From contig NZ_KB900738.1 in NCBI RefSeq assembly GCF_000379185.1, positions 52,528-116,527 of the forward strand: a DNA stretch of 64,000 nt. Direction: 5' to 3'. Positions 42,725 through 52,228 of the stretch are shown piece by piece. This DNA is from Capnocytophaga cynodegmi DSM 19736. Its GTDB lineage: Bacteria > Bacteroidota > Bacteroidia > Flavobacteriales > Flavobacteriaceae. Each line of letters begins with the position of its first letter. The stretch's first letter is position 1. The notes beneath the pieces were generated by a model. The model was not told where the DNA came from, ran no database searches, and saw only the letters and a list, made by a program, of their open reading frames with translations. A program made the position numbers and the translations under genes.

Positions 42725-43642
42725 TTATTCTAAAGTGATTTCAACTCTCCGATTTTTAGTTTTTCCTTCTTGAGTTTTATTACTCGCAATGGGTTTGTCT
42801 GGTCCGTGAGAAATTACCTCAACAAGTGATTCAGGAAAGTGATTTTTAACCAAATACGACTTCACAAAAGCTGCTCTTTCCTCTCCCAAACGTAAATTTG
42901 AAGGTCGTTTCCCCACATTATCTGTATGCCCAATAACTTGAACACAAGCTCCCTCTACGTGCGAAATGTAATCATTCAGTTTCTGAATTTTCTCACGCTC
43001 TTCCATTGTAAGATTAATATGAGATTCGCCCGTTTCAAAATACAATCGGATAGGATTTTCGCGAATATCTTTGGCAAAAGCCTTAAAAGATTCCATTTTT
43101 TCAGCCTGATTTTCAGGAGTTAATTCCGTTACCTGAAAAATTGTTACGATATTGATATCTTCCTGATTATTTTGTTTTGTTTGCTTTTCCAACTTATCTG
43201 ATATTTTAATTTGTTGAGAAGGAAAACCTCTTTTCTCGAAGTACATTTTTACAGCGTTAGCCCTTGCTAAACCTATTGTAGGAAAAACAGAATGATTTGT
43301 TTCATCTGCAGAATACAAGCCAACAATTTCTAAAACTTTGAAATTATTCACTTTAAAATGCTCTTTTGATTGGTCAATTAAAGCATTTATTTCTGTATTT
43401 ATGGGATTAATTTCGTAGGAATTTCTGGCAAACTTAAAGTTGTCTGAATGCTCTAACCTTAAGGAATCTGTCACAATTGAGAAGCCCAATGTTTTTTGTT
43501 TTTCTTTGAGAACTTCCTCTTTCACAATCTGTTCAGAAACATTATCCGTGTAACAAACTGCCTGACAACAAAAATGATACTGCAGATAGGCACCAAAAAC
43601 AATGGTCAGTAAAATACCAAGTAAGTAAAAAAGTTGTTTCAT
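42725..43642 (-). CDS. OmpA-family protein with inner-membrane anchor
   Basis: 305 residues with an N-terminal membrane helix (FYLLGILLTIVFGAYLQYHF) rather than a beta barrel. The C-terminal about 110 residues form an OmpA peptidoglycan-binding domain: IQKLNDYISHVEGACVQVIG, then HTDNVGKRPSNLRLGEERAA with the D and R that bind diaminopimelate, and NRRVEITLE at the end. A second OmpA-like region (about 65-170, IVGLYSADETNHSVFPTIGL and ARANAVKMYFEKRGF) suggests an internal duplication. Likely operon with the coiled-coil gene. Confidence 0.88.
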   Translation of the reverse strand: MKQLFYLLGILLTIVFGAYLQYHFCCQAVCYTDNVSEQIVKEEVLKEKQKTLGFSIVTDSLRLEHSDNFKFARNSYEINPINTEINALIDQSKEHFKVNNFKVLEIVGLYSADETNHSVFPTIGLARANAVKMYFEKRGFPSQQIKISDKLEKQTKQNNQEDINIVTIFQVTELTPENQAEKMESFKAFAKDIRENPIRLYFETGESHINLTMEEREKIQKLNDYISHVEGACVQVIGHTDNVGKRPSNLRLGEERAAFVKSYLVKNHFPESLVEVISHGPDKPIASNKTQEGKTKNRRVEITLE

Positions 43643-43910
43643 AATCTTTTTGTTAAAATATAATCACAAAGTAACAAAAGATATACTAATAAAACAACCC
43701 AATTTTAACATAAAACTACTGAACAACAATATTTTAAGAAAATAATAAATTTAAAAACCTTGTTTATCAGTAAAGTACAGAAAAGAAGCTAAAAATCAGT
43801 AGATAAACTTTAACATTACTTTATGTTATATTTCTGTTTTTCAGCACATAAACTCACGAGAAATACTAAAATATGATGATATTTTGAAGAAATTACCTGT
43901 CATTTCAAAT
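43643..43910. other. AT-rich intergenic region without a gene
   Basis: Between the start of the OmpA-like gene and the hemB terminator. I see no reading frame of interest, no repeats and no clear TAnnTTTG box on the minus strand. It should hold the promoter of the OmpA-like operon. Confidence 0.6.
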
Positions 43911-43947
43911 AAAAATCACACAGGTATTAATTATCTGTGTGATTTTT
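43911..43947 (-). terminator. Terminator of hemB
   Basis: A 13-bp perfect stem (AAAAATCACACAG/CTGTGTGATTTTT) with an 11-nt loop and flanking T-runs, 8 bp after the hemB stop. Confidence 0.9.
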
Positions 43948-43954
43948 ATTCTTA

Positions 43955-44944
43955 TTAACCTATTAGTTTAGCGACATCTTTGGCAAAATAAGAAGCTATA
44001 ATGTCTGCTCCTGCCCTCTTGATAGCGGTCACTTGTTCGAGCATTACTGCATCGTGATTAAGCCAACCTTTTTCGGCTGCGGCTTTAAGCATTGCATATT
44101 CGCCCGAAACTTGATATACCGCTACAGGAACTTCCGACATATTTTTTACTTCCCGAACAATATCCAAATAGCATAATCCTGGTTTAACCATCACAATATC
44201 TGCACCTTCTTCAATATCCATTCGTGTTTCTCTAATGGCTTCCAAACGATTGTGATAATCCATTTGATACGTTTTTTTATCCTTTGGAATATCTTGAACG
44301 TCAACAGGAGCACTATCCAACGCATCACGGAAAGGACCATAAAAAGAAGACGCATATTTGGCACTGTACGACATTATCCCAACATTCTGGAAATCATTAT
44401 TTTCCAGCGTTTCCCGAATGTTTAATATTCTTCCGTCCATCATATCACTTGGTGCTACGAAATCGGCACCTGCTTGGGCATGTGATAAGCTCATTTGGCA
44501 AAGGGCATCTACGGTAGCATCATTGGTAATTTGCCCATTTTCGATAATTCCGTCGTGTCCGTAAACAGAATATGGGTCGAGTGCCACGTCGGTCATTACC
44601 AGCATTTGCGGAACAGCATTTTTTACCGTTTTGATGGCTCTTTGCATCAGTCCATTGGGATTTACAGCTTCTGTTCCTTTGTTATCTTTCAAATTATCAG
44701 GAACTTTCACAAACAACAACACCGATTTCAAACCTAATTTCCAAAGTTCTTTTACCTCTTTTTCAAGTAAATCCAAGCTATATCGGTAATAATTTGGCAT
44801 TGAAGCGATTTCTTCTTTCACACCTTTGCCTTCCACCACAAAAAGTGGCACCAAAAAATCATCAGGCGTAACGATAGTCTCACGAACCAAACTACGAATG
44901 GCTTCGGTGGTACGCAATCTTCGGTTTCTTCTTAATGGATACAT
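43955..44944 (-). CDS. hemB: Delta-aminolevulinic acid dehydratase (porphobilinogen synthase)
   Basis: 329 residues. It condenses two 5-aminolevulinate molecules to porphobilinogen in heme synthesis. Motifs include RRNRRLRTTEAIRSLVRET, MSYSAKYASSFYGPFRDALD (first catalytic Lys) and DIVMVKPGLCYLDIVREV (Schiff-base Lys). The metal region reads DVALDPYSVYGHDGII; the cysteines of zinc-type HemB are replaced by Ala/Asp, so this is a magnesium-type enzyme. Transcribed alone, with a promoter at 44992 and a strong terminator. Confidence 0.97.
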   Translation of the reverse strand: MYPLRRNRRLRTTEAIRSLVRETIVTPDDFLVPLFVVEGKGVKEEIASMPNYYRYSLDLLEKEVKELWKLGLKSVLLFVKVPDNLKDNKGTEAVNPNGLMQRAIKTVKNAVPQMLVMTDVALDPYSVYGHDGIIENGQITNDATVDALCQMSLSHAQAGADFVAPSDMMDGRILNIRETLENNDFQNVGIMSYSAKYASSFYGPFRDALDSAPVDVQDIPKDKKTYQMDYHNRLEAIRETRMDIEEGADIVMVKPGLCYLDIVREVKNMSEVPVAVYQVSGEYAMLKAAAEKGWLNHDAVMLEQVTAIKRAGADIIASYFAKDVAKLIG

Positions 44945-44991
44945 ATTTTTATTTATTGTTAATTTCTAACTTCGTAAAAACTTCTCAATGG

Positions 44992-44999
44992 CAAAGTTA
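44992..44999 (-). promoter_or_regulatory. -7 box of hemB
   Basis: Minus strand TAACTTTG (TAnnTTTG), 48 bp before the hemB ATG. Confidence 0.55.
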
Positions 45000-45087
45000 C
45001 GTTATTATTTCGGATACATATTCTTTCAATTGCTGGATTTACAATTTTTATTGTTCGTTTGAATTATTTTTTAGAATTTTATTTCGC

Positions 45088-45420
45088 TTAGTAGCTTCCG
45101 ATAATGAGAGAGCTATATTCATAAACGGATAAATATACTCCAACAGGTGTACGTTTTTCAAAAGTGGAAGCATTAAGTTTCTGCTCCTTACCACGCGATG
45201 TTTTGGCTAAAAGTACCTCACGATTGCGGATCTGCTCGTTATAATGAGCTTCTTTGTACTCCTTTTCGGTGGAAATGATGTGACGCCTAATGGTATTACC
45301 TTCAAAATACAAAATAGTATCGGGACGATGACGGTCGCCTTTTAAAATCACTCTATCCCAATATGAATCAATAGGTTCCAGACCAAAATACTTTCGTTGG
45401 TCATTTGTAAGTTCATACAT
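45088..45420 (-). CDS. Small soluble protein of unknown function
   Basis: 110 residues from the ATG at 45420, chosen because an upstream extension would overlap the metallophosphoesterase gene. Segments YELTNDQRKYFGLEPIDSYW, TILYFEGNTIRRHIISTEKE and VLLAKTSRGKEQKLNASTFE recall a conserved hypothetical family of similar size in Firmicutes and Bacteroidota (LTNEQR.YFGL start), function unknown. It lies 37 bp after the metallophosphoesterase stop, same strand. Confidence 0.75.
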   Translation of the reverse strand: MYELTNDQRKYFGLEPIDSYWDRVILKGDRHRPDTILYFEGNTIRRHIISTEKEYKEAHYNEQIRNREVLLAKTSRGKEQKLNASTFEKRTPVGVYLSVYEYSSLIIGSY

Positions 45421-45457
45421 TTCTTTTTGTTTTTCAGCAAATTGAATAAAAACTACA

Positions 45458-46303
45458 TCACAATTTTTCAAGTTCAAAGATAGTAATTTCAGGGCGAACA
45501 TTGAAGCGAACCTTTTGAGAATGCCCTAATCCACGATTGATGTAAAGTGTTCTTCCATTAGATAGATTGAATTTCCCCGATGTGTAATTTTTATTTTTCA
45601 CAGGGAGTATCGGTGGAGGAAGAAAAGGAGGTTTGCATTGCCCTCCGTGTGTATGCCCAGAAAGAATCCAACCATCATAATCACTCCACACATCTAAGTC
45701 GCACACATCAGGATTATGACAAAGAACAACATTTGCTTTCGTAGGATTAAAATTTGAAAACGCTTTTTCTGCATTGGTTTGCTTTGCCCAATAGTCATCA
45801 AGCCCTATAAAATTTAATCCCTCTATTTCTATGGAAGAATTTTTGAGTACAGAAATTCCTTCGTTTTCAATTATTTTCGTGATTTCATCGGCAACTTCAG
45901 GCTCACTCCAATCAGAACCGTAATCGTGATTTCCCAAAATGGCAATTGTACCGAACCTCCCCTGAACGCTTTGTTCGAATACTTCTTTGAGCTTGTCATA
46001 CATTACCTCTTCCTGATGAAGTGTAACATAATCCCCTGTATATACCACAAAATCAGGATTGTATTCTTTTGCTTTTTTTAGTGAATTTATTAGATAAGAA
46101 TTATCTACCCGATTTCCTGTGTGAATATCACTTATTTGCATCAAGGTTTTTCCAACCAACGATTCAGAGAGGTTTTTGATGGGCATTTTTACACGGACAA
46201 ACTCCAACCAATGAGGTTCAATTCGCCAAGCGTATAAACCGGTCATAGCTGTAATTCCTACAACTCCCAAAAAACTTTTCTTTATAAAACTCCTCCTGTT
46301 CAC
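45458..46303 (-). CDS. Exported metallophosphoesterase
   Basis: 281 residues, GTG start at 46303. The N-terminus NRRSFIKKSFLGVVGITAM resembles a twin-arginine signal or anchor. The calcineurin-like metal motifs are complete: MQISDIHTG (D-x-H), VYTGDYVTL (GD), ILGNHDYG (GNHD), VLCHNPD and GHTHGGQCKPPFLPP. The last motif is typical of YkuE/YaeI-type enzymes that act on phospholipids such as lipid A precursors. It is divergent from the XRE gene. Confidence 0.93.
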   Translation of the reverse strand: MNRRSFIKKSFLGVVGITAMTGLYAWRIEPHWLEFVRVKMPIKNLSESLVGKTLMQISDIHTGNRVDNSYLINSLKKAKEYNPDFVVYTGDYVTLHQEEVMYDKLKEVFEQSVQGRFGTIAILGNHDYGSDWSEPEVADEITKIIENEGISVLKNSSIEIEGLNFIGLDDYWAKQTNAEKAFSNFNPTKANVVLCHNPDVCDLDVWSDYDGWILSGHTHGGQCKPPFLPPPILPVKNKNYTSGKFNLSNGRTLYINRGLGHSQKVRFNVRPEITIFELEKL

Positions 46304-46529
46304 CTAATGATTTTTTATTAAAAAAACAAAGGAATGCACAACAATTTTTATGCCATAATATATAAAATCCTTCAAAAATATAAAGTATACTCAATCTTCT
46401 CTCTTTTTGATTTGGATAACATTTTTGGCTCTTTTCATATTCTTACAATTTTTCTTCAAAATAGCTTGAAAAATCAAAATGACGTAAAAAAGGCGTATCA
46501 AAAATTAGAGCAAAAAGCTGAAATCCTCA

Positions 46530-46537
46530 TATCTTTG
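46530..46537 (+). promoter_or_regulatory. -7 box of the XRE regulator gene
   Basis: TATCTTTG (TAnnTTTG) 18 bp before the ATG at 46555; the leader would be short. Confidence 0.5.
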
Positions 46538-46554
46538 CGAAAAATAGGAAAACT

Positions 46555-47436
46555 ATGAATATTGAAAAACTATCACAAAAAATTAAGGAATTACGAAAAA
46601 TGAAATGTCTTTCGCAAGAGGAATTAGCAACCCAAGCAGGAGTTTCTCTCCGAACTATTCAGCGTGTGGAAAAAGCAGAAAACACACCTTCAGGAGAAAC
46701 TTTAAAACGTATACTAACCACTTTGGGCACTTCATACGAAACACTTATTGCTGAGACTATAACCGAAAAACCCTTACGAACCCTACAAGGTGTAAACGAG
46801 TATCTGCATATTTTCAATGATAAACTGATAATCAATAGGTCTGTTATTCCTGAAAATATCACAAAAACTTATGAGAAATCTATTTCGTTTTTGTTTAAGA
46901 CGTTAGGTGTTGTATTTATTGGAACATTATTATTTTCTATAATAGCCGTTGTACTTTTCTTTTTGGACAACACTGATTTGGCTATTTTTGCGACTGGTTT
47001 TGCAGCTATTTTTCTGATAGTAACTTTCCTCATAATGTGGTTTTCTTCGGGGACAGCTCCCTATATTGAGCGTAAACATATTGTAGCAACAAAAATAGAG
47101 AACACGAAACTCGGAAATATTCATTTCATAATAACTTACCGAGACGGGAAACGTATTAAAGAAAGAGTCATCGCTTTCGAAACTCGTGATTTAATGTATA
47201 TTCAAGAAGGATTAATTTCTGAGAATCTTTTAGAAAATGATAAAGTAGGTCGGAACTATGACACTTTAATTATTATATTCTCCATACCTATATTATCTTC
47301 CTTAGCAAGATTTTCTGATAAATTTGATTTTCCTGTAGTTATTACCCTATGGAGCTTAACTGGTATTGTTTGTATAACAATCAAAGTCATCATAAAATCA
47401 ATTCGAAATAACAAAAAATACGCCCAATCACTTTAA
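46555..47436 (+). CDS. XRE-family regulator with membrane helices
   Basis: 293 residues. The N-terminal helix-turn-helix (about 5-60) reads IKELRKMKCLSQEELATQAG then VSLRTIQRVEKAENTPSGET, a clear Cro/CI-type domain. Two central membrane helices follow (VVFIGTLLFSIIAVVLFFL; IFATGFAAIFLIVTFLIMWF), then a polar loop and two more C-terminal helices. This makes it a membrane-tethered DNA-binding protein, a layout common in Bacteroidota. Target and signal unknown. A terminator shared with the convergent gene follows. Confidence 0.9.
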   Translation: MNIEKLSQKIKELRKMKCLSQEELATQAGVSLRTIQRVEKAENTPSGETLKRILTTLGTSYETLIAETITEKPLRTLQGVNEYLHIFNDKLIINRSVIPENITKTYEKSISFLFKTLGVVFIGTLLFSIIAVVLFFLDNTDLAIFATGFAAIFLIVTFLIMWFSSGTAPYIERKHIVATKIENTKLGNIHFIITYRDGKRIKERVIAFETRDLMYIQEGLISENLLENDKVGRNYDTLIIIFSIPILSSLARFSDKFDFPVVITLWSLTGIVCITIKVIIKSIRNNKKYAQSL

Positions 47437-47449
47437 TTTTTTAAAACAC

Positions 47450-47488
47450 AAAACGCACCAAATAGCTCAATTTATTTGGTACGTTTTT
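47450..47488. terminator. Bidirectional terminator between convergent genes
   Basis: A 15-bp stem with one mismatch (AAAACGCACCAAATA/TATTTGGTACGTTTT), A-run on one side and T-run on the other. It can serve the XRE gene (plus) and the glycosylasparaginase gene (minus). Confidence 0.85.
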
Positions 47489-47506
47489 TACATTTATAAA
47501 ATCGTT

Positions 47507-48484
47507 TTACTCCATCATATACGTAGCATCAATGAGTGTATTTTGTTGGTTTTTAGATTGTAATGCATAGTTAAATCCTTTACGAACGCAAAAAGCCCCA
47601 ATTTCACCACGTTTGCTCAAAGCAATAAAACCTACTTGCAGATGCTCCAATTCGGGCGTATTTTTATATAAATCATAAATGCGTTTGGTCACGATTTCAC
47701 AAGCCTCTTGCGGAGATTTTCCGTGTCGCATCAGCTCTACCACCATCGCACTACCCGCCGTACGGATAACCGCTTCGCCCAAACCTGTTGCTGCGGCTGC
47801 TCCTACTTCATTGTCCAAGAACAGCCCTCCACCGATGATGGGTGAATCTCCCACTCTACCCGCCATTTTCCAAGCCATTCCGCTGGTGGTACAAGCCCCT
47901 GAAAGGTTTCCGTTTTCGTCCAATGCCAACATACTAATCGTGTCGTGGTTTTCAATATTGATAATTGGCTTATATTGAGAGGTTTTTAGCCATTCTTCAT
48001 AGGCTTTCTTTGACTTTTCAGTCAGTAAATCTTCTTCTTTAAACCCTTGTGAAAGAGCAAATTGCTTAGCTCCGTCACCCACGAGCATTACGTGAGGCGT
48101 TTTTTCCATTACCAAACGAGCCACCGAAATGGGGTGTTTGATATTTTTCAAACAAGCTACCGAACCCGCATTGTTTTGGCTGTCCATAATACAGGCGTCG
48201 AGCGTCACGTCTCCTTCTCGGTCTGGGTATCCGCCATAACCTACCGATGTTTCTTCGGGGTCGGCTTCGGCAGTCATCACGCCTTTTTCAACTGCATCTA
48301 AGGCGCTTCCGCCCGAGGCGAGGATTTTCCAAGCAGCATCGTTGGCAGGTAATCCGTGATTCCAAGTACTGATAACCACAGGTTTAACATTTACAGATTT
48401 GTCTTGTTCAGAAATTTTTTCTGATGAATTTGACTTACAAGCCACTAATAATAAGGAAATTGTAAAAAAATAAATGGTTTTCAT
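47507..48484 (-). CDS. N4-(beta-N-acetylglucosaminyl)-L-asparaginase (glycosylasparaginase)
   Basis: 325 residues with a lipoprotein signal (FFTISLLLVAC, Cys16). Ntn-hydrolase fold: NHGLPANDAAWKILASGGSA, GVMTAEADPEETSVGYGGYP, and the autocleavage site NIENHDTISMLALD, where Thr of HDT becomes the N-terminal nucleophile. GRVGDSPIIGGGLFLDNEVG and ATGLGEAVIR complete the family signature. The enzyme cleaves the GlcNAc-Asn bond of glycopeptides, and fits the host-glycan-degrading GH20 and GH29 genes further right. The next gene lies 2 bp upstream on the same strand. Confidence 0.93.
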   Translation of the reverse strand: MKTIYFFTISLLLVACKSNSSEKISEQDKSVNVKPVVISTWNHGLPANDAAWKILASGGSALDAVEKGVMTAEADPEETSVGYGGYPDREGDVTLDACIMDSQNNAGSVACLKNIKHPISVARLVMEKTPHVMLVGDGAKQFALSQGFKEEDLLTEKSKKAYEEWLKTSQYKPIINIENHDTISMLALDENGNLSGACTTSGMAWKMAGRVGDSPIIGGGLFLDNEVGAAAATGLGEAVIRTAGSAMVVELMRHGKSPQEACEIVTKRIYDLYKNTPELEHLQVGFIALSKRGEIGAFCVRKGFNYALQSKNQQNTLIDATYMME

Positions 48485-48486
48485 TT

Positions 48487-48981
48487 TTATAAATTTTGGT
48501 GAATCATTTTTATGAAAAATTCAGTTTCTTTTCGGAAAATATCAATTGGGTAAGAATGGCTCATCTTGTTAATCAAATGAATTTCAATATTTTGATTTTC
48601 AGAAATATCATTGCGAAGTAATTCTAAAGATTGCCAAGAAGGAAGCACTTCGTCTTGTAAGCCGATTACAATTTGCATATATTGGGTGTACGACCGATTG
48701 AAACGGGTAGCGATAGGCATTTCACTGCGAAAAGTTAATGCAGGATTGAAGAGCAAACAAGGTTTTTGCAAAGCCTGAGCCAAGTAGTAAGTCACTAATC
48801 CTCCGGCACTTGAACCAATTATAGCATCTACATCGTGATACGTTTCTTGCAATTTTTCAAACAGATTAGGAGTGTTTTTATAATCCAAAACAGGAGCATA
48901 AATCGTTGCGTATTGCTGTAAAACCGCTCTTCGGTCATCTTGCAAAAAGCTATCCAATCCGTGTAAATAAAGAATTTTCAT
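48487..48981 (-). CDS. YqiA/YcfP-type alpha/beta hydrolase
   Basis: 164 residues. The start KILYLHGLDSFLQDDRRAVL is the typical HG...S motif, the nucleophile is in IIGSSAGGLVTYYLA (Ser in GSSAGG), and the acid and base lie in VIGLQDEVLPS and KMSHSYP. YqiA-like enzymes are small esterases of unclear substrate. The 2-bp spacing to the glycosylasparaginase gene suggests co-transcription. Confidence 0.88.
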   Translation of the reverse strand: MKILYLHGLDSFLQDDRRAVLQQYATIYAPVLDYKNTPNLFEKLQETYHDVDAIIGSSAGGLVTYYLAQALQKPCLLFNPALTFRSEMPIATRFNRSYTQYMQIVIGLQDEVLPSWQSLELLRNDISENQNIEIHLINKMSHSYPIDIFRKETEFFIKMIHQNL

Positions 48982-49000
48982 TTTTTATCCGTTTTTATCA

Positions 49001-49702
49001 TCAGTTAAATAATGATACTTTTTCTAACTTTTTCTTATCCAATATTTTAATCTTTTTTACACGCGTTTCAATCCATTCATTTTTGCTGAATTCGGAAAGC
49101 ATTCTGATAAGAGATTCTGTTGCTGAGCCTATCATATTTCCAATTTCTTCCCGCGAAAGTTGAATATTGATATAACCCTGTTCATCAGTTCCAAAATTAT
49201 CTTCCAAGAAAATTAGTGTATCCGCTAAACGCTGTTTCACAGTCTTTTGTGCCAAATCAACAATTGCGTTATCTGCTTTCTTTAATTCATCACACACATT
49301 ACGAAACACTTCTACAGAAAATCCTGCGTTTGTAGCAAAAAAATTAAGCACCTCTTCCTTAGGGATAAAACAAACCTTCATATCTGTCAGAGCTACCGCA
49401 CTCAGGTTCACGGGATCACAAGCAATAACACTGCGTTGTCCCAAAATATCCCCCTTGCCAACAAAGCGAACAATTTGGCTTTTACCATTGGAACTCAACT
49501 TACTAAGTTTACAAATTCCCTCTTTAATACAATAAACACCTGCGAGTACATTGCCTTCTTCAAAAATAGTTTTACCTTTTTTTATAGTTGAAGCTGTCTT
49601 GCACTCAGAAATGACTCGAAGCTCTCCCTCACTGAGTGTTCTTAACATCTTTTGATGCCTGACAAAACAATGTTCACAATTTGTATCTGATTGATTACCC
49701 AT
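49001..49702 (-). CDS. Crp/Fnr-family transcriptional regulator (Fnr-like)
   Basis: 233 residues. N-terminal cyclic-nucleotide-binding fold (about 20-140) and C-terminal HTH with LSREEIGNMIGSATESLIRM. Near the N-terminus NCEHCFVRHQKML gives a CxxC pair, and EGICKLS and ACDP add cysteines, which may bind an iron-sulfur cluster as in Fnr. A copper ATPase gene of the CcoI type is transcribed divergently, with a perfect Fnr-type palindrome between them. It probably responds to oxygen and regulates both genes. Confidence 0.92.
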   Translation of the reverse strand: MGNQSDTNCEHCFVRHQKMLRTLSEGELRVISECKTASTIKKGKTIFEEGNVLAGVYCIKEGICKLSKLSSNGKSQIVRFVGKGDILGQRSVIACDPVNLSAVALTDMKVCFIPKEEVLNFFATNAGFSVEVFRNVCDELKKADNAIVDLAQKTVKQRLADTLIFLEDNFGTDEQGYINIQLSREEIGNMIGSATESLIRMLSEFSKNEWIETRVKKIKILDKKKLEKVSLFN

Positions 49703-49721
49703 ATGTTTTTGTATTTTATCG

Positions 49722-49758
49722 CAAAGATAAATTTTTTATGATAATTATCATATCTTTG
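49722..49758. promoter_or_regulatory. Divergent fnr/ccoI promoters with a perfect TGAT-N4-ATCA palindrome
   Basis: TATGATAATTATCATA (49737-49752) is a perfect 16-bp palindrome holding TGAT-AATT-ATCA, the core of Fnr/Crp sites. It is flanked by a minus-strand -7 box TATCTTTG (49729-49722) for the Fnr gene and a plus-strand -7 box TATCTTTG (49751-49758) for the ATPase gene. Confidence 0.75.
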
Positions 49759-49823
49759 CAAAGAAATAAAGCTTTGCTCAAATCAATTTTTTCATACGTA
49801 CAAAGTGAACAAATACCCTAATT

Positions 49824-52211
49824 ATGAATTGCTATCATTGTGGAAATGAATTTGATAACGAACCTCTTTCGGCTGATGACAAAATTTTTTGTTGCTTGGG
49901 TTGCAAAACGGTTTACGAAATTTTATCTGAAAATAATTTATCTTCATACTACGACATTGAACAAACACCTGGGGCTCGTCCTGAGGAATCTTTAGAGAAA
50001 TATTCCTTTTTGGACAATCAAAAAATTGTAGAAAAATTACTTGAATTTAATGATGGAAACGTTCAAATTGTAAATCTGTATATCCCTCATATTCATTGTA
50101 GTTCCTGTATTTGGGTACTTGAAAATTTGGACAGATTGCACTTAGGTGTGGGAGGCTCTGTGGTTAATTTTCCTCAAAAAACGGTTCGTATCACTTTCAA
50201 TTCTGAAAAGATTTCTCTAAAAGAATTGGTACTTTTGTTAGCCCATATTGGTTATTCACCATATATCAGTTTGGAAGATTATCAAACTAAAAAAAATAAT
50301 CCTAACCGACAGATTTACTACAAATTAGGAGTAGCAGCTTTTGCTTTTGGAAACGTAATGTTGCTTTCTTTTCCTGAATATTTTGAAACTGACGAATTTT
50401 GGATTGAACAATACAAGCCTTTCTTTCGCTGGATAATGCTCCTTTTGTCTCTTCCTGTGATGTTTTACTCGGCTTCAGATTATTTCATCTCGGCATATAA
50501 GGGTATCAGAAGTAGAATTCTGAATATCGATATTCCGCTAGCTTTAGGTATTTTAGCAATGTTCGTACGAAGTTGCTATGATATTTTTACCGATTCAGGA
50601 CAAGGTTTTTTTGACAGCCTTAACAGCTTGGTTTTCTTACTTTTAATTGGAAAATTCTTTCAGCAAAGAACTTATAGTTTTCTTTCTTTTGAAAGAGATT
50701 ATAAAAGTTACTTTCCTATCGGAATTACCAAAATACTTCCAGATGGCACAGAGGAAAGTGTTCAAGTTTATGATATCAAACAAGGTGATAGACTACTTAT
50801 TAGAAATCAAGAACTTATCCCCGTAGATGCTATCTTAATTCGAGGAGAAGCTAACATAGATTATAGTTTTGTTACAGGGGAATCTAATCCTGTGCAGAAA
50901 GTTAGTGGAGATAAACTTTTTGCAGGAGGAAAGCAAACACAAGGAGCCATTGAAATTGAAGTACTTAAGGAAATTTCTCAAAGTTACCTAACTCAACTTT
51001 GGAGTAATGAAATTTTCAATAAAGATAAAGATGATAAGTTTAAAACACTAACGGACAAAGTAAGTAAATATTTCACAATCATTATTTTAGGAATATCTTT
51101 TACCTCCTTATTTGTGTGGATTTATTTGGCATACAAAAATCTTGCTGAACCTGTAATGCCCCTAAATGTTTTTACTGCAGTCCTCATTATTGCTTGTCCG
51201 TGTGCGTTAGCTATTTCTGCTCCGTTTACTTTAGGGAATATGTTACGAATTTTCGGACAACGCAAATTATATCTGAAAAACAGCAAAGTCATTGAAAAAA
51301 TGGCTAAAATTGACACCATTATTTTTGATAAAACGGGTACAATTACCACTGCTAACAAATCGGATTTAACTTATTCAGGAACAGAACTAACAACTGAAGA
51401 ACAGATAATTATAAAAAAAATATTACGAAATTCCAATCACCCACTTAGTAGGCAAATTTATGACTACTTGGCTGTTTCAGATACTTCAACTTTCATTAGT
51501 AGTTTCACTGAAATAGCAGGAAAAGGAATCGAAGCTAATGTAAATAATATTCCAGTTAAAATAGGTTCAGCAGGATTTGTTGGAAAACAGACAGACAAAG
51601 ATAATCTGAAAACAAGTGTACACATTTCATTGAACGGAACTTATAAAGGTTATTTTATATTTAGCAATTCCTACCGAAAGGGGATTTCGGACTTATTCAA
51701 CTCTTTAGCAAACAGATATAAATTAGTAATCCTTTCAGGAGATAATGAAAGTGAGCGAGATACATTAGAAAAATTACTTCCTCCCGATTCTACAATTCTG
51801 TTCAATCAAAAACCAGATGACAAGTTAAATTACATCGAATTATTACAGAAAGAAGGCAGAAAAGTAATGATGATAGGTGATGGACTGAACGATGCTGGAG
51901 CGCTGAAACAGAGTGATGTAGGAATTGCTTTATCCGAAAATGTGAATGTATTTTCCCCTGCTTGTGACGGAATTATGGATTCTACAAAAATCAGCGACTT
52001 GGAGGCTTTTCTAAAACTTTCCAAAAAATCAATACAGATTATTAAAGGAAGTTTCCTACTTTCATTCATATATAATGTCATTGGAGTTTTATTTGCTGTA
52101 TTAGGGCACTTATCTCCTTTGGTTGCTGCAATTCTGATGCCTTTAAGCTCAATTACTATTGTGCTTTTCACTACTCTAAACACAAATGTAGCAGCAAGAA
52201 AATTAAAATAA
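49824..52211 (+). CDS. ccoI: Copper-translocating P-type ATPase, CcoI/FixI type
   Basis: 795 residues. The N-terminal metal-binding part has CYHCGNEF, then CCLGCKTVYEIL, and an HMA-like domain with HCSSCIWVLENL. About eight membrane helices follow. The P-type core is complete: TGESNPVQK, the CPC motif IIACPCALAISAPFT, the phosphorylated Asp DKTGTITTA, and GDGLNDAGALKQSDVGIALSE. CcoI exports copper for cbb3 oxidase assembly. In flavobacteria ccoS and ccoN usually follow; here a terminator and a tRNA follow instead, so its oxidase partners must be elsewhere or absent. Expression is likely under the divergent Fnr-like regulator. Confidence 0.94.
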   Translation: MNCYHCGNEFDNEPLSADDKIFCCLGCKTVYEILSENNLSSYYDIEQTPGARPEESLEKYSFLDNQKIVEKLLEFNDGNVQIVNLYIPHIHCSSCIWVLENLDRLHLGVGGSVVNFPQKTVRITFNSEKISLKELVLLLAHIGYSPYISLEDYQTKKNNPNRQIYYKLGVAAFAFGNVMLLSFPEYFETDEFWIEQYKPFFRWIMLLLSLPVMFYSASDYFISAYKGIRSRILNIDIPLALGILAMFVRSCYDIFTDSGQGFFDSLNSLVFLLLIGKFFQQRTYSFLSFERDYKSYFPIGITKILPDGTEESVQVYDIKQGDRLLIRNQELIPVDAILIRGEANIDYSFVTGESNPVQKVSGDKLFAGGKQTQGAIEIEVLKEISQSYLTQLWSNEIFNKDKDDKFKTLTDKVSKYFTIIILGISFTSLFVWIYLAYKNLAEPVMPLNVFTAVLIIACPCALAISAPFTLGNMLRIFGQRKLYLKNSKVIEKMAKIDTIIFDKTGTITTANKSDLTYSGTELTTEEQIIIKKILRNSNHPLSRQIYDYLAVSDTSTFISSFTEIAGKGIEANVNNIPVKIGSAGFVGKQTDKDNLKTSVHISLNGTYKGYFIFSNSYRKGISDLFNSLANRYKLVILSGDNESERDTLEKLLPPDSTILFNQKPDDKLNYIELLQKEGRKVMMIGDGLNDAGALKQSDVGIALSENVNVFSPACDGIMDSTKISDLEAFLKLSKKSIQIIKGSFLLSFIYNVIGVLFAVLGHLSPLVAAILMPLSSITIVLFTTLNTNVAARKLK

Positions 52212-52228
52212 TACTCATACAGAAACAA

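Noticed and set aside
46334..46558. 74-codon plus-strand reading frame before the XRE gene
   Set aside because: It covers the XRE promoter and has no recognisable features; it is most likely chance in AT-rich DNA.
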